Numbered from the stretch's first letter, positions 44,966 through 57,191 are shown. The stretch: 64,000 nucleotides of DNA from Gammaproteobacteria bacterium Milos-ODIII6 (GCA_029228645.1 JAPTHR010000001.1:364925-428924); one strand, 5' to 3'. Notes: generated by a model not told the origin, from the sequence alone. Numbers and translations: made by a program.

Positions 44966-46839
44966 GATGGATTCTCCCGGGGTACGGCGGGTTCAGCGAC
45001 CTCTCCGTACAGGCGCGGCAACAGGTAGGCGTCCAGCACCTTGCGGGCGACCGGCGCTGCAGTTGCGCTACCGCTGCCGCCGTTCTCGACCACCACGGCG
45101 ATCGCGATCTGGGGATCCTCGGCCGGCGCATAGGCGACGAACAAGGCGTGATCACGGTGTTTCTTGGCAACCTCCTCCTCTATGTACTCCTCCTCCTGCG
45201 CGACGCTGAAGACCTGGGCGGTACCGGTTTTGCCGGCGATCGAATAGAAATCGGTCTGAATCCGCCTGGCGGTGCCGCGCGCGCCCTGCACGACGTGCAG
45301 CAGGGCGTTGTGTACGTCGTCCCAGTCGGCTTGCGACTGGATTGGAATGGGCCGGTCATTCGACGAGAGCGGGGTGCGGGCATATTCCGGCCGGGTTTCG
45401 CTGAAAGCCACGATGCGCGGCGACATCAGATGGCCGTTGTTGGCCAAGGCCGCGGTGGCCGCCGCCAACTGGATGGGCGTGGTCAGGAAGTAGCCCTGCC
45501 CGATTCCGGAGATCACGGTCTCGCCCGGGTACCAGGGTTGACGCTTGGTTTTCCGTTTCCATTCGCGCGAGGGGAGGATGCCCGAGGATTCGCCGCTGAG
45601 ATCGATCCCGGTTTTTTCTCCGAAGCCAAACTGCTGCAGGAATTCACTCATGGCGTCGATACCCATCTCGTAGGCCAGCTTGTAGTAATAGACGTCGCAT
45701 GACTGCGTGATCGCGGTGTCCAGGTCCATCAGGCCGTGGCCGCCCTTTTTCCAGTCGCGGTACTTGTGTTCGTGTCCCGGAAGCTGAAAGAAGCCGGGAC
45801 AGTACACGCTGGTGTCATAGCGCATGGTACCGGTCTCGAGTCCGGCCAGGCCGATGAACGGTTTGACCGTGGATCCGGGGGGGTACTGACCGCGCAGGGC
45901 GCGGTCGTAGAGCGGATTGTCGCGATTGCCCTGCAGTGCCCGGTAGGCCTTGCTGCTGATCCCCTCGACAAACAGGTTGGGGTTGTAGCCCGGCTTGCTC
46001 GCCAGAACCAGCACGCCGCCAGTCTTCGGGTCGAGCGCCACCACGGCGCCATTGTTGTCGCCCAGGGCGTCCAGCGCGATCTGTTGCAGGCGTACATCGA
46101 GGTGCAGGTGGAGATCCTGTCCCGGCACGGGCGGCGTCTCCTCGAGCACCCGTACGACCCGCCCGACAGAGTTGACCTCGACCTGTTGTACCCCGACCGA
46201 ACCGTGCAGCATGCTCTCGTAGGTCTTCTCCAGGCCGATCTTGCCGATGTGGCTGGTGCCGGCGTACTGCGAATGTTCGATGGTCTCGAGGTCCTGGCGG
46301 CTTATCCGCCCGACATAGCCGAGCACATGCGCGGTGGCCTCTTCGAAGGGGTAGTGGCGAAGCAGTTGCGCCTTGATGTCCACACCCGGAAAAAGATGGC
46401 TGACCACGGCGAAGTGGGCGGCCTCTTCCAGGTCCAGATTGACCCGCACCGGGACGCTATCGAAGCGTCGCTTGCGACGTTTGAGTTTGTGGAAGCGCTC
46501 CAGGTCGTCCTCGCCGATCTCGATGTACTCACCCAGACGTTCCAGGGTGGCGTCGATGTCCCCCTCGACCCGCTCGGGCACCAGCTCCAGGCTGTACGCT
46601 GGCCGATTGAGGGCGAGCAGGATGCCGTTGCGGTCGTAAACCAGGCCGCGCGTTGGCGGCAGTGGCACCAGTTTGACCCGATTGTCCTTGGACAGGGTGG
46701 TGTAGTGCGCATGTTCGACCACCTGCAGCTGGGCCAGCCGAACCACCAGTGCGCCCAGTACCAGGATGACCAGCAGGGCGGCGATGATCGCGCGGCTGAG
46801 AAAGGCCTGCTCCTCGCGAAGGTGATCCTTGATCTGCAT
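44962..46839 (-). CDS. mrdA: Penicillin-binding protein 2 (elongasome transpeptidase)
   Basis: This bitopic protein of 625 residues has an N-terminal TM at about 17-37 and a dimerisation domain (pedestal). The transpeptidase domain has SxxK in PPGSTVKPF, SxN in SCD form (TQSCDVYY), and KTG in IAGKTGTAQV. It crosslinks peptidoglycan along the side wall with RodA. The ATG at 46839 lies 4 bases after the mreD stop. Confidence 0.96.
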   Translation of the reverse strand: MQIKDHLREEQAFLSRAIIAALLVILVLGALVVRLAQLQVVEHAHYTTLSKDNRVKLVPLPPTRGLVYDRNGILLALNRPAYSLELVPERVEGDIDATLERLGEYIEIGEDDLERFHKLKRRKRRFDSVPVRVNLDLEEAAHFAVVSHLFPGVDIKAQLLRHYPFEEATAHVLGYVGRISRQDLETIEHSQYAGTSHIGKIGLEKTYESMLHGSVGVQQVEVNSVGRVVRVLEETPPVPGQDLHLHLDVRLQQIALDALGDNNGAVVALDPKTGGVLVLASKPGYNPNLFVEGISSKAYRALQGNRDNPLYDRALRGQYPPGSTVKPFIGLAGLETGTMRYDTSVYCPGFFQLPGHEHKYRDWKKGGHGLMDLDTAITQSCDVYYYKLAYEMGIDAMSEFLQQFGFGEKTGIDLSGESSGILPSREWKRKTKRQPWYPGETVISGIGQGYFLTTPIQLAAATAALANNGHLMSPRIVAFSETRPEYARTPLSSNDRPIPIQSQADWDDVHNALLHVVQGARGTARRIQTDFYSIAGKTGTAQVFSVAQEEEYIEEEVAKKHRDHALFVAYAPAEDPQIAIAVVVENGGSGSATAAPVARKVLDAYLLPRLYGEVAEPAVPRENPS

Positions 46840-46842
46840 CCC

Positions 46843-47322
46843 TCAGGTCACCTTGAAGCGTCGCCGGATGTTGCGCAGGGTGACGAAAACCCAGGGCCAG
46901 AGCAGGGTACTGGCGAGGGGCACGATCCAGTATTCCAGTCCCGGTGGGGTGCGCCCGCTGGCGCCCATGATCCAGAGCGCCAACAGGTGTTCGAGCAACA
47001 GCAACACCAGGACCGCGAGCGACTGCTGCCACAGCGGGAAGACGCGGATGCGCGCGTGCAGCTCGACCGTGATGAAGGCAACCAGGGACAGGCCGAGGCT
47101 GTGCTGCCCGAGCAGCGTGCCGGTCAGCACGTCCAGCAGAATACCCACGAGGAAGCCCGTGCCGACCCCGATGCGATGCGGCAGGGCCAGGCACCAGTAG
47201 ATCAGCGCCAGGGTGACCCATTGCGGCCGCAACATCCGTGCCCATTCCGGCAGCGGCAGGATCACCAGCAGCAGCGCGACGCAGAAGGTGAGCGCAATGA
47301 TCCAGCCGCCGCGCGAGTTCAT
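46843..47322 (-). CDS. mreD: Rod-shape determining protein MreD
   Basis: This membrane protein of 159 residues has five or six helices and belongs to the MreD family. RPQWVTLALIYWCLALPHRIGVGTGFLVGILLDVL is the conserved central part (key residues W, P, G, G, D). It links MreC to the cytoskeleton and elongasome. The ATG at 47322 overlaps the mreC stop (ATGA). Confidence 0.93.
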   Translation of the reverse strand: MNSRGGWIIALTFCVALLLVILPLPEWARMLRPQWVTLALIYWCLALPHRIGVGTGFLVGILLDVLTGTLLGQHSLGLSLVAFITVELHARIRVFPLWQQSLAVLVLLLLEHLLALWIMGASGRTPPGLEYWIVPLASTLLWPWVFVTLRNIRRRFKVT

Positions 47323-48179
47323 TGTTGCGCCCGGGCGTCGTCGGAAAAGGGCGGGGAGGAGGGTACCGGCCACACCAGCAGAACCTCGCGGCTGCGATCC
47401 AGGTGAGCGGTCGGCGCGGCTGTGATCTGGGCAAAGGCATTGTCCGGGGAGCGGTCGATCTGCGCGATGGTGGCTACCGGGTAACCGGCCGGAAATTTTC
47501 CGCCCAGCCCGGATGTGACCAACTCGTCGCCGACGCGGATGTCGGAGTTGGTTGGCAGATAGGGCAGCACAAGCGCGTTGATGCGTCCGGTGCCAACCGC
47601 GATGGTGCGCAGGCCGTTACGCAATACCTGCACCGGGATCGAGTGGTTGGGATCGGTGATCAGCAGCACCGTGGAGGAAAACGGGGTGGTCTGGATGATC
47701 TGCCCCATCACCGCCTTGGCATCCAGGATCGGCTGCCCCTTGAAGGCTCCGGAGCTGCTGCCCTTGTTGATCACCACCTGTTGCCGGTAGGGATCGAGGT
47801 CGACCCCGGACAGCTCCGCGATCAGGACCCGGTCACCGACCTTGTAGGAGGCATCCAGCAGGTTGCGCAGGCGCAGGTTCTCGGCCCGCAGGCTTTCGAG
47901 CTTCTGCAGGTCGGCCTGAGCCTTCAGGGCCTGCTCATGCAGGCGCCGGTTTTCCTCCTGCAGCTCGCTGCGGGTGCGGGTGAGCTCTTCCACCCAGCGC
48001 CCTGCGGACACCGGGAAATCCGCCGCCAGCTGCAGCGGATAGGTCAGGAAGGCGAGCGTTTCCCGGATCTGCTGCAGGTGCTGGAAGCGATGGTCCACCA
48101 CCATCAGTAAGATTGAGAGGAACAGGGCGAGCAGGACCCGTGTCGTTTGCGACGGGCCTTGGGCAAAGATCGGCTTGAT
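47319..48179 (-). CDS. mreC: Rod-shape determining protein MreC, apparent ATC start
   Basis: This protein of 286 residues has an N-terminal TM, a coiled coil (about 65-105) and a beta-rich periplasmic core (VVINKGSSSGAFKGQPIL; VTSGLGGKFPAGYPV). The first standard start codon, ATG 48104, would remove the membrane anchor. Reading upstream in frame gives KPIFAQGPSQTTRVLLALFL before that Met, which aligns with the MKPIF start of other MreC proteins. The codon before KPIF is ATC at 48179-48177. A perfect AGGAGG lies 5 bases ahead of it. No ATG, GTG or TTG exists in frame before the upstream TAA. I therefore annotate an ATC start; a base error is the alternative. Confidence 0.8.
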   Translation of the reverse strand: MKPIFAQGPSQTTRVLLALFLSILLMVVDHRFQHLQQIRETLAFLTYPLQLAADFPVSAGRWVEELTRTRSELQEENRRLHEQALKAQADLQKLESLRAENLRLRNLLDASYKVGDRVLIAELSGVDLDPYRQQVVINKGSSSGAFKGQPILDAKAVMGQIIQTTPFSSTVLLITDPNHSIPVQVLRNGLRTIAVGTGRINALVLPYLPTNSDIRVGDELVTSGLGGKFPAGYPVATIAQIDRSPDNAFAQITAAPTAHLDRSREVLLVWPVPSSPPFSDDARAQQ

Positions 48180-48333
48180 GGTGCCCTCCTCCGCTAGTGG
48201 GCTGCTTGGCAGGTTCAGTTACTTTCAGCGCCCCGCTACCTGGCCAATACGGCGTTGCACTCGCGCGCAAGCCTTGCCGATGACGCTTGTGGATCGGCTG
48301 AGTGTTACCCAGCTTACCAAGCAGCCTACTCGG

Positions 48334-49892
<1,559 letters not shown>

Positions 49893-49896
49893 GAAT

Positions 49897-49977
49897 TCAC
49901 CGCGAAGGACGCGAAGGACGCCAAGGTTTACCTCAGAAAAACTTTGCGACCTTGGCGTTCTTGGCGGTTCTTGAGTC
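49897..49977. repeat. Solitary hairpin repeat between gatC and gatA
   Basis: ACCGCGAAGGACGCGAAGG at the left and CCTTGGCGTTCTTGGCGGT at the right are near-complementary and form a long imperfect hairpin. This is a short relative of the repeat unit found five times between gatA and gatB, lacking the linker part. Confidence 0.75.
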
Positions 49978-49987
49978 TGAATAATCC

Positions 49988-51439
49988 ATGCACGAAAAGA
50001 CAATCGCTGAACTCTCCGCCGGGCTTGCGGCCGGTGACTATTCCAGTGTCGAGCTGACCTCGCATTTTCTGGAGCGCATCGAGCAACTGGATGCGCGTCT
50101 GAACAGCTTTATTACGCTCACCCCGGAGTTGGCCCTTGAGCAGGCCCGAGCGGCGGATCAACGGATCGCCGCTGGCGATGCGGGCGCCCTGACTGGCATC
50201 CCCATGGCGCACAAGGATATTTTCTGCACCCTCGGGGTGCGTACCAGCTGCGGTTCGCGCATGTTGGAGAATTTCATCTCGCCCTATGACGCCACCGTGG
50301 TCAGCAAGCTGGCCGAGGCCGGCATGGTCATGCTGGGCAAGACCAATATGGACGAGTTCGCCATGGGCTCGTCCAACGAGACCAGCCATTTCGGCCCGGT
50401 ACGCAATCCCTGGGACGTCGAGCGCGTCCCGGGCGGCTCTTCCGGGGGATCGGCCGCGGCGGTCGCGGCCCGCCTGGTTCCGGCGGTGACCGGTACCGAT
50501 ACCGGCGGTTCCATCCGCCAGCCGGCTGCACTGACCGGTATCACGGGACTCAAGCCGACTTACGGGCGTTGTTCCCGCTACGGTATGATCGCCTTCGCCT
50601 CCTCGCTGGACCAGGCTGGCCCCATGACCCGCACGGCAGAGGACGCCGCCCTGATCCTGGGCGCCATGGCCGGTTTCGATCCCCGCGACTCGACCAGCGC
50701 CGAACGCCCCGTCGACGACTATGCCGCCGCGCTCGATCAGCCCGTCTCCGGCCTGCGCGTCGGGGTCGTGCGTGAATTCATGCACGGCGATCTCGATGCC
50801 GGTATCGCGGCCTCTGTCGAGGCCGCCATCGCCGAGCTGCAGCGCCAGGGGGCGGAGGTTGTCGAGGTCAGCCTGCCGAATGCCCATCTCTCGGTGCCGG
50901 CCTACTACGTGGTCGCTCCGGCGGAATGTTCCTCCAACCTGTCGCGATTCGACGGGGTACGCTTCGGGCATCGCTGCGAGGATCCGAAGGACCTCGAGGA
51001 CCTCTACAAGCGCTCGCGTTCGGAGGGCTTCAGTTCCGAGGTGAAGCGTCGCATCATGATCGGAACCTATGCCCTCTCGGCGGGCTACTACGACGCCTAC
51101 TACCTCAAGGCACAGCAGATCCGGCAGTTGATCGCGGAGGATTTCCGGCGTGCCTTCGCCGATTGTGACGTGATCGTCGCGCCAACCACGCCCGGAACGG
51201 CCTTCCCGCTGGGGGAGAAAGGCGACGACCCGGTTTCGATGTACCTGCAGGACATATTCACCATCGCGGTCAACCTGGCGGGGCTGCCGGCGATCTCCAT
51301 TCCGGCGCCAGCGGTGAATGGACTGCCGGTCGGATTCCAGATCATCGGCGACCAGTTCCAGGAGGGCCGTCTGCTCAACGTGGCACATCGGATCCAGATC
51401 GAGACCGACTGGCATCAGCAGGTGCCGGAAGGATTTTGA
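49988..51439 (+). CDS. gatA: Asp/Glu-tRNA amidotransferase subunit A
   Basis: This amidase of 483 residues frees ammonia from glutamine for transamidation. The catalytic triad is Lys in IPMAHKDIF, cis-Ser in [10 protein letters not shown] and nucleophile Ser in [11 protein letters not shown]. Length is standard. It lies in a gatC-gatA-gatB cluster that is split by repeats at both gaps. A tRNA-Gln gene with a TTG anticodon is also in this window. Confidence 0.96.
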   Translation: MHEKTIAELSAGLAAGDYSSVELTSHFLERIEQLDARLNSFITLTPELALEQARAADQRIAAGDAGALTGIPMAHKDIFCTLGVRTSCGSRMLENFISPYDATVVSKLAEAGMVMLGKTNMDEFAMGSSNETSHFGPVRNPWDVERVPGGSSGGSAAAVAARLVPAVTGTDTGGSIRQPAALTGITGLKPTYGRCSRYGMIAFASSLDQAGPMTRTAEDAALILGAMAGFDPRDSTSAERPVDDYAAALDQPVSGLRVGVVREFMHGDLDAGIAASVEAAIAELQRQGAEVVEVSLPNAHLSVPAYYVVAPAECSSNLSRFDGVRFGHRCEDPKDLEDLYKRSRSEGFSSEVKRRIMIGTYALSAGYYDAYYLKAQQIRQLIAEDFRRAFADCDVIVAPTTPGTAFPLGEKGDDPVSMYLQDIFTIAVNLAGLPAISIPAPAVNGLPVGFQIIGDQFQEGRLLNVAHRIQIETDWHQQVPEGF

Positions 51440-52197
51440 ATTTTTAACCGCTAAGGGCGCGAAGGACGCGAAGGGTTTGAAGCTACACAACGGCGACTCT
51501 GGGGAAGCCTTCGCGCTCTTGGCGTCCTTGGCGGTGAAGTTTTTTACTCGAAGGCCCCAGCCGGCTCGCATCATGAGACGCTGGATGGCGCAGGAATTTT
51601 TTAACCGCAAAGGACGCGAAGTACGCAAAGGTTTTGGACTTGCACAGGAGCAACTGACCGAGAACCTTGGCGCTCTTGGCGTTCTTTGCGGTGAATTTTT
51701 TTACTCGAACGCCCCCGACCGGCTCGCATCATGAGACGTTGGATGGCGCAGGAATTTTTTAACCGCAAAGGACGCGAAGTACGCAAAGGTTTTGGACTTG
51801 CACAGGAGCAACTGACCGAGAACCTTGGCGCTCTTGGCGTCCTTGGCGGTGAAGTTTTTTACTCGAACGCTTCCAACCGGCTCGAATCATGAGACGCTGG
51901 ATGGCGCAGGAATTTTTTAACCGCAAAGGACGCGAAGTACGCAAAGGGTTTGAAGCTACACAATGGCAACTTTGCGGAAGCCTTCGCGCTCTTGGCGTCC
52001 TTGGCGGTGAAGTTTTTTACTCGAAGGCCCCAGCCGGCTCGCATCATGAGACGCTGGATGGCGCAGGAATTTTTTAACCGCGAAGGACGCGAAGTACGCA
52101 AAGGTCATGGGGTCGCGCAGATGCGAGTGACAGAAAGCCTTCGCGCTCTTGGCGTTCTTTGCGGTGAAATTTTTCGCTTGAACGCCTCAAGGGGCAC
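51440..52197. repeat. Five-copy tandem array of a 157-158 bp hairpin repeat
   Basis: Copies begin with AACCGC at 51446, 51603, 51761, 51919 and 52076, giving periods of 157, 158, 158 and 157. Each has a left arm (AACCGCAAAGGACGCGAAG type), a variable middle, and a right arm (GGCGTCCTTGGCGGTGAA type) that pairs with the left arm. A linker carrying ATGAGACGCTGGATGGCGCA joins copies, and the last copy lacks it. The variable middles fall into types A-B-B-A-C: copies 2 and 3 are nearly identical, 1 and 4 are alike, and 5 differs. It fills the whole gatA-gatB gap; short open frames inside are repeat artefacts. Confidence 0.9.
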
Positions 52198-52203
52198 TTG
52201 AAC

Positions 52204-53646
52204 ATGCAATGGGAAACAGTCATCGGCCTGGAGATTCATACTCAGCTGGCCACTCATTCCAAGATTTTCTCCGGGTCGTCGACGGCGTTCGGTGCCGAGC
52301 CGAATACCCAGGCCAACCTGGTCGATCTGGGCATGCCGGGGGTGCTGCCGGTGCTGAACCGCAAGGCGGTCGAATACGCGGTCCGGTTTGGCCGCGCCAT
52401 CGATGCGCACGTGGCGGAGCGCAGCGTGTTCGCGCGCAAGAACTACTTCTACCCGGACCTGCCCAAGGGCTACCAGATCAGTCAGTTCGAGCTGCCGATC
52501 GTAGGCAAGGGGTGCGTTGAAATCGTGCTAGAGGACGGCGAGGTCAAGACCGTCGGGGTGACCCGCGCGCACCTCGAGGAAGATGCCGGCAAGTCGCTGC
52601 ATGAGGATTTTCACGGCATGACCGGGATCGATCTCAACCGCGCCGGCACCCCGCTGCTCGAGATTGTCTCCGAACCGGATATGCGCTCCGCCAGGGAGGC
52701 AATCGCGTACGCGCGCAAGATTCATCAGATCGTGACCTACCTCGGTATCTGCGACGGCAATATGCAGGAGGGCTCTTTCCGCTGCGATGCCAACGTTTCG
52801 GTGCGTCCCAAGGGCCAGGCGGAGTTCGGCACGCGTGCCGAACTGAAGAATATCAATTCGTTCCGTTTTCTCGAGCGTGCGATCAACTACGAGGTGGAAC
52901 GCCAGATCGAGTTGATCGAGGACGGCGGCAAGGTGGTGCAGGAGACACGCCTGTACGACGCCAACCGCGACGAAACGCGCTCGATGCGCTCCAAGGAGGA
53001 GGCCAACGACTACCGTTACTTCCCGGATCCGGACCTGTTGCCGGTGGTCATCGATCAGGCCTTCATGGACGCGGTGAGTGCCGACATGCCGGAATTGCCC
53101 GATGCGCGGCGCACGCGCTTCCAGGAGGCTTTCGGGCTTTCCGCCTACGACGCCAACGGACTGACTGCGACACGTGCCACGGCGGATTACTTCGAGGCGG
53201 TCAGCGCCGCGACTGGCGATGCCAAGCTCGCCGCCAACTGGGTCATGGGTGAGCTCGCGGCGGCGCTCAATAAAGAGGGCCTCGAGATCGAACGAAGCCC
53301 GGTCGATGCGGCGGCTCTCGCCGGGTTGTTGCTCAGGATTCGGGACAACACCATTTCGGGCAAGATCGCCAAACAGGTGTTCGAGGCGATGTGGTCAGGG
53401 CAGGGATCGGCGGACGAGCTGATCGAGGCCAAGGGGCTCAAGCAGATCACCGACAGTGGCGCGATCGAAGCGCTGGTGGACGAGGTCCTTGCGGCCAATC
53501 CCGAGCAGGTGGAGAACTACCGCAACGCCGATCCGGCCAAGCGGCCAAAGATGATCGGCTTCTTCGTCGGCCAGGTGATGAAGAAATCGCAGGGAAAGGC
53601 GAATCCGCAACAGGTGAACGAGCTGTTGCGCGGCAAGCTGGACTGA
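52204..53646 (+). CDS. gatB: Asp/Glu-tRNA amidotransferase subunit B
   Basis: This protein of 480 residues activates Glu-tRNA(Gln) or Asp-tRNA(Asn) with ATP and completes amidation. The N-terminal [13 protein letters not shown] is the family start, [16 protein letters not shown] and the Zn-site-type Cys region are present, and the C-terminal YqeY-like helical domain binds tRNA. The ATG at 52204 follows AAGGGG. It is separated from gatA by a 757-base repeat array, so whether they share one transcript is uncertain. Confidence 0.96.
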   Translation: MQWETVIGLEIHTQLATHSKIFSGSSTAFGAEPNTQANLVDLGMPGVLPVLNRKAVEYAVRFGRAIDAHVAERSVFARKNYFYPDLPKGYQISQFELPIVGKGCVEIVLEDGEVKTVGVTRAHLEEDAGKSLHEDFHGMTGIDLNRAGTPLLEIVSEPDMRSAREAIAYARKIHQIVTYLGICDGNMQEGSFRCDANVSVRPKGQAEFGTRAELKNINSFRFLERAINYEVERQIELIEDGGKVVQETRLYDANRDETRSMRSKEEANDYRYFPDPDLLPVVIDQAFMDAVSADMPELPDARRTRFQEAFGLSAYDANGLTATRATADYFEAVSAATGDAKLAANWVMGELAAALNKEGLEIERSPVDAAALAGLLLRIRDNTISGKIAKQVFEAMWSGQGSADELIEAKGLKQITDSGAIEALVDEVLAANPEQVENYRNADPAKRPKMIGFFVGQVMKKSQGKANPQQVNELLRGKLD

Positions 53647-53664
53647 GGGCCCTAATCAACAGTC

Positions 53665-53696
53665 AGGGGTCGGTGTCGGGCCCGACTCCGACCCCT
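53665..53696. terminator. 32-bp near-perfect palindrome between gatB and a diguanylate cyclase
   Basis: The arms AGGGGTCGGTGTCGGG and CCCGACTCCGACCCCT pair with one mismatch and no spacer. It lies 19 bases after gatB, and the convergent cyclase gene ends about 37 bases beyond, so it may serve both strands. It is the second copy of the element at 32146-32177, here without a T-run. Confidence 0.55.
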
Positions 53697-53732
53697 GCGG
53701 ATCCCGGGATACCGCTTGCTGTGTAAACCCAG

Positions 53733-54794
<1,062 letters not shown>

Positions 54795-54868
54795 TCACTT
54801 TTCACCTCGGATAATCTTGCACGCTTAACGGCAGTCCGAGGGTTACCTTTAACCGTCTCCGGGCCGGT

Positions 54869-55474
54869 TCAGACGGGGTCCTTGTACGCCATTGCCACGG
54901 TGTACTGGCGACCCTGTTTGACCTTGCGGTGATTGCCGAACACTTCCCCGAAGGCGCGTTCGATGAATCGGCGCAGGCCCGTTATCACGACCACGTAGAA
55001 ACGCCCTCCCGGCTCCAGGCGCGCCAGGATGTCGTGGAAAAAGAGGTAGTAGTGCTCTTTGCTGGTCTTCGCCGGGAGATTGGTGACGGCCAGGGTAAAG
55101 GTCTGGGGTGGGACGTGTTTCAGGCCGTCGCTGAGCATGGCGCGGGCGTTGCCAATGTGGTTGCGCTCGACATTGGCATTGGCATATTCGACGGCCACGA
55201 AATCCTTGTCCACCATGAGACAGCTGCCCTGCGGGGCGCTGCGCGCGATCGCCATGCCGATCGGGCCATAGCCGCAGCCGAGGTCGATCGCGCGGTCGTC
55301 CGGGCGAACCTCGAGGTGCCGCAGCAGCAGGCGGGTGCCCTCGTCGATTCCCTTGGGGGAGAAGAGCCCCCAGGTGGTGTGGAACACCAGCCGATGTCCC
55401 AGCAATTCGTCTTCGAACACGATGTCCTGGCGCAGGCGCTCCAGGTCAAGAGGGGGTTTGCTTGTCTTTGTCAT
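54869..55474 (-). CDS. Class I SAM methyltransferase, RsmC/RlmG-like
   Basis: This protein of 201 residues has the small-methyltransferase domain of 16S/23S rRNA guanine-N2 enzymes. LFSPKGIDEGTRLLL, AIDLGCGYGPIGMAIA (motif I) and the motif IV VTNLPAKTSKEHY (NLPA in place of NPPF) are visible. The usual N-terminal pseudo-domain of RsmC is absent. The target is unclear. The ATG at 55474 overlaps the preceding esterase gene by 29 bases. Confidence 0.78.
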   Translation of the reverse strand: MTKTSKPPLDLERLRQDIVFEDELLGHRLVFHTTWGLFSPKGIDEGTRLLLRHLEVRPDDRAIDLGCGYGPIGMAIARSAPQGSCLMVDKDFVAVEYANANVERNHIGNARAMLSDGLKHVPPQTFTLAVTNLPAKTSKEHYYLFFHDILARLEPGGRFYVVVITGLRRFIERAFGEVFGNHRKVKQGRQYTVAMAYKDPV

Positions 55475-56018
55475 GTTTGCCGGCCCAGGCCGCGATGCGG
55501 GGGAGGTGGTGGTGCAGGTCGTCGAAACGATGGCTGCCGCCCTGCTCGATGAGCACGTCCTTGTCCGCATAGTAGGCAGCGGCCTGGCGGTAGTCGAGTA
55601 CCTCGTCACCGGTTTGCAGCAGCACCAGGTAGGGCTCTTCCGCCCGCAGCTCCGGACGGTACAGGCGGCGCAGTGCCTCCAGCGTTTGCGGGGTCACCTC
55701 CAGGTTGCGCTGATTGCAGCCGGTGTGCGTGCCGAGATAGTCCTCGAGCAGCACAAAGGGGGCGATCGCCGGATTGATCAGCACCGCGGGCAGGCAGTGC
55801 TCGCGGTTGAGCCAGGTCGCGAAATAGGCGCCCAGGGAGGAGCCGACCAGCAGGTCGACCTCGTGCTCCCGCAGCAGCGATTCGAGCTGCGCGACGGCCT
55901 CGACGGGATCTCCCGGCAGGTCCGGTGCAAGCACCCGCTGCTCACCGAAATACGCCTTCAGGAGCGTTGACTTGCGTCCGAGGCCACAGCTGGCGAAGCC
56001 GTGAATGAAAAGGATCAT
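55446..56018 (-). CDS. yqiA: YqiA-like alpha/beta-hydrolase esterase
   Basis: This esterase of 190 residues is of the UPF0227/YqiA family. It begins MILFIHGFASCGLGRKS, the nucleophile Ser is in VGSSLGAYFA, and the catalytic His lies in GGSHRFDDL. YqiA hydrolyses short acyl esters in vitro; its cellular role is unclear. The ATG at 56018 overlaps the moeB stop (ATGA). Confidence 0.86.
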   Translation of the reverse strand: MILFIHGFASCGLGRKSTLLKAYFGEQRVLAPDLPGDPVEAVAQLESLLREHEVDLLVGSSLGAYFATWLNREHCLPAVLINPAIAPFVLLEDYLGTHTGCNQRNLEVTPQTLEALRRLYRPELRAEEPYLVLLQTGDEVLDYRQAAAYYADKDVLIEQGGSHRFDDLHHHLPRIAAWAGKHDKDKQTPS

Positions 56019-56758
56019 GCGTCCCCGCAGACCGGGCAGTGCGGATCCGGTCGCAGCTTCAGGCTGCGCCACTGCGGGTACAGGGTGTCGATGATCAGGA
56101 GTCGGTTGGACAGCACCTCGCCGGCGCCGCTCAGCAGTTTGATCGCCTCGACCGCCTGCAGTGACCCGATCACCCCGACCAGCGGCGCGGCCACCCCGGT
56201 ATCACTGCAGGCGAGCTCCTCGCTGCCGTCCTCCGGGTACAGGCAGCGGTAGCAGGCCTCGCCCTGGCGGTAGCGAAACACCGTGAGCTGACCCTCCCAG
56301 CGGATCGCCGCGCCCGAGACCAGGGGTTTTCCCAGGGCATGACAAACGCGGTTGAGCAGGAAGCGCGTGGCGAAATTGTCGCTGCAGTCGAGTACCACCT
56401 GGGCCTGGCCGACGTGCGCCAACAACTCGTCTTCGCTCAGGCGCCGGGGGACGCTCTCGACCCGGCAGCCCGGGTTGAGCCGCTCGAGCAGGCGGGACGC
56501 GGATTCCACCTTGGGCAGACCGATGTGGTCGCTGGTGTGGATCACCTGGCGCTGCAGGTTGCTCAGGTCGACCGCATCGTCATCCACCAGCGTCAGTTGG
56601 CCTATGCCCGCGGCGGCCAGGTAAAGCGCCACCGGAGAACCCAGTCCACCCAGCCCGATGACGAGCGCGTGGCTGTCACGCAAGCGTTGCTGCCCCTCGA
56701 AACCGAGTTCCGGGAGCATGATCTGGCGGCTGTAACGCAGCAGGTCCTCGTCGTCCAT
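56015..56758 (-). CDS. moeB: Molybdopterin-synthase adenylyltransferase (MoeB/ThiF family)
   Basis: This E1-like enzyme of 247 residues adenylates the C-terminus of a small sulfur-carrier protein such as MoaD or ThiS. RYSRQIMLPELGFEGQQRL is the family start. The ATP loop is GLGGLGSP, catalytic Asp is in LDCSDNFATR, and the Zn-binding pairs are CYRC and CPVC. There is no rhodanese domain. MoeB is favoured by length and by the Zn pairs; ThiF is close. It is the first gene of a three-gene overlapping operon. Confidence 0.9.
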   Translation of the reverse strand: MDDEDLLRYSRQIMLPELGFEGQQRLRDSHALVIGLGGLGSPVALYLAAAGIGQLTLVDDDAVDLSNLQRQVIHTSDHIGLPKVESASRLLERLNPGCRVESVPRRLSEDELLAHVGQAQVVLDCSDNFATRFLLNRVCHALGKPLVSGAAIRWEGQLTVFRYRQGEACYRCLYPEDGSEELACSDTGVAAPLVGVIGSLQAVEAIKLLSGAGEVLSNRLLIIDTLYPQWRSLKLRPDPHCPVCGDA

Positions 56759-56780
56759 GCGAGGATTCTAACCTGGCTCC

Positions 56781-57191
56781 CTACAGGTATCGCCTCCAGT
56801 GAGATGGACGGTCATCCTGGCAGCCGTGGCGACGCTGCTGGTAGCGGTTGATGAACACCCGCACGGTGCAGTTGCTGTCGCCGCGCTCGCAGCCCATGTT
56901 GAGGCGCTGGGTGTTCTCCAGGTAGTTCACCAGGGCGCGCCGCATGCGATAGATCAGGGCGTTGTCGAGGTGGAAGCCGAAATCCTGGAGCAGGCCCTCG
57001 ATCGCTTCGAGGGTGGCCTGCCGGATGTCGTAACTGACCCGCACGCGGGTTTCGGAAAGGCGTTCCGCGCGACTGACGCCGTCGCAGTCGCCCAGCAGCT
57101 GGGTTGCGGTACCCGCCTGGTTTTTGTCCGGATGCAGCGGGCAGAACGCGATTTCCCTGACCTTGATCAGACTGTCGGAGTCTGGACTCAT
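56781..57191 (-). CDS. Unrecognised small protein with HMA-like fold pattern
   Basis: This protein of 136 residues has the order beta-alpha-beta-beta-alpha-beta in its first 75 residues (ATQLLGDCDGVSRAERLS, then TRVRVSYDIRQAT and LEAIEGLLQDFGFHL). That is like heavy-metal-associated domains, but it lacks the CxxC ligand pair. The second half is basic and Tyr/Arg-rich (LIYRMRRALVNYLENTQ). I recognise no named family. It is upstream of moeB on the same strand with a 22-base gap. Confidence 0.6.
   Translation of the reverse strand: MSPDSDSLIKVREIAFCPLHPDKNQAGTATQLLGDCDGVSRAERLSETRVRVSYDIRQATLEAIEGLLQDFGFHLDNALIYRMRRALVNYLENTQRLNMGCERGDSNCTVRVFINRYQQRRHGCQDDRPSHWRRYL

Noticed and set aside
45736-47406. 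556-codon plus-strand frame opposite mrdA and mreD
   Set aside because: It crosses two conserved minus-strand genes and has no domain I recognise.
51601-52101. Short frames with a recurring MRTSRPLRLKNS-type start in the gatA-gatB gap
   Set aside because: They recur only because the DNA repeats; the 157-158 bp period breaks the frame from copy to copy.
51440-52197. CRISPR array
   Set aside because: Units are about 157 bp with long internal hairpins and no short constant repeat with unique 30-40 bp spacers; no cas genes are near.
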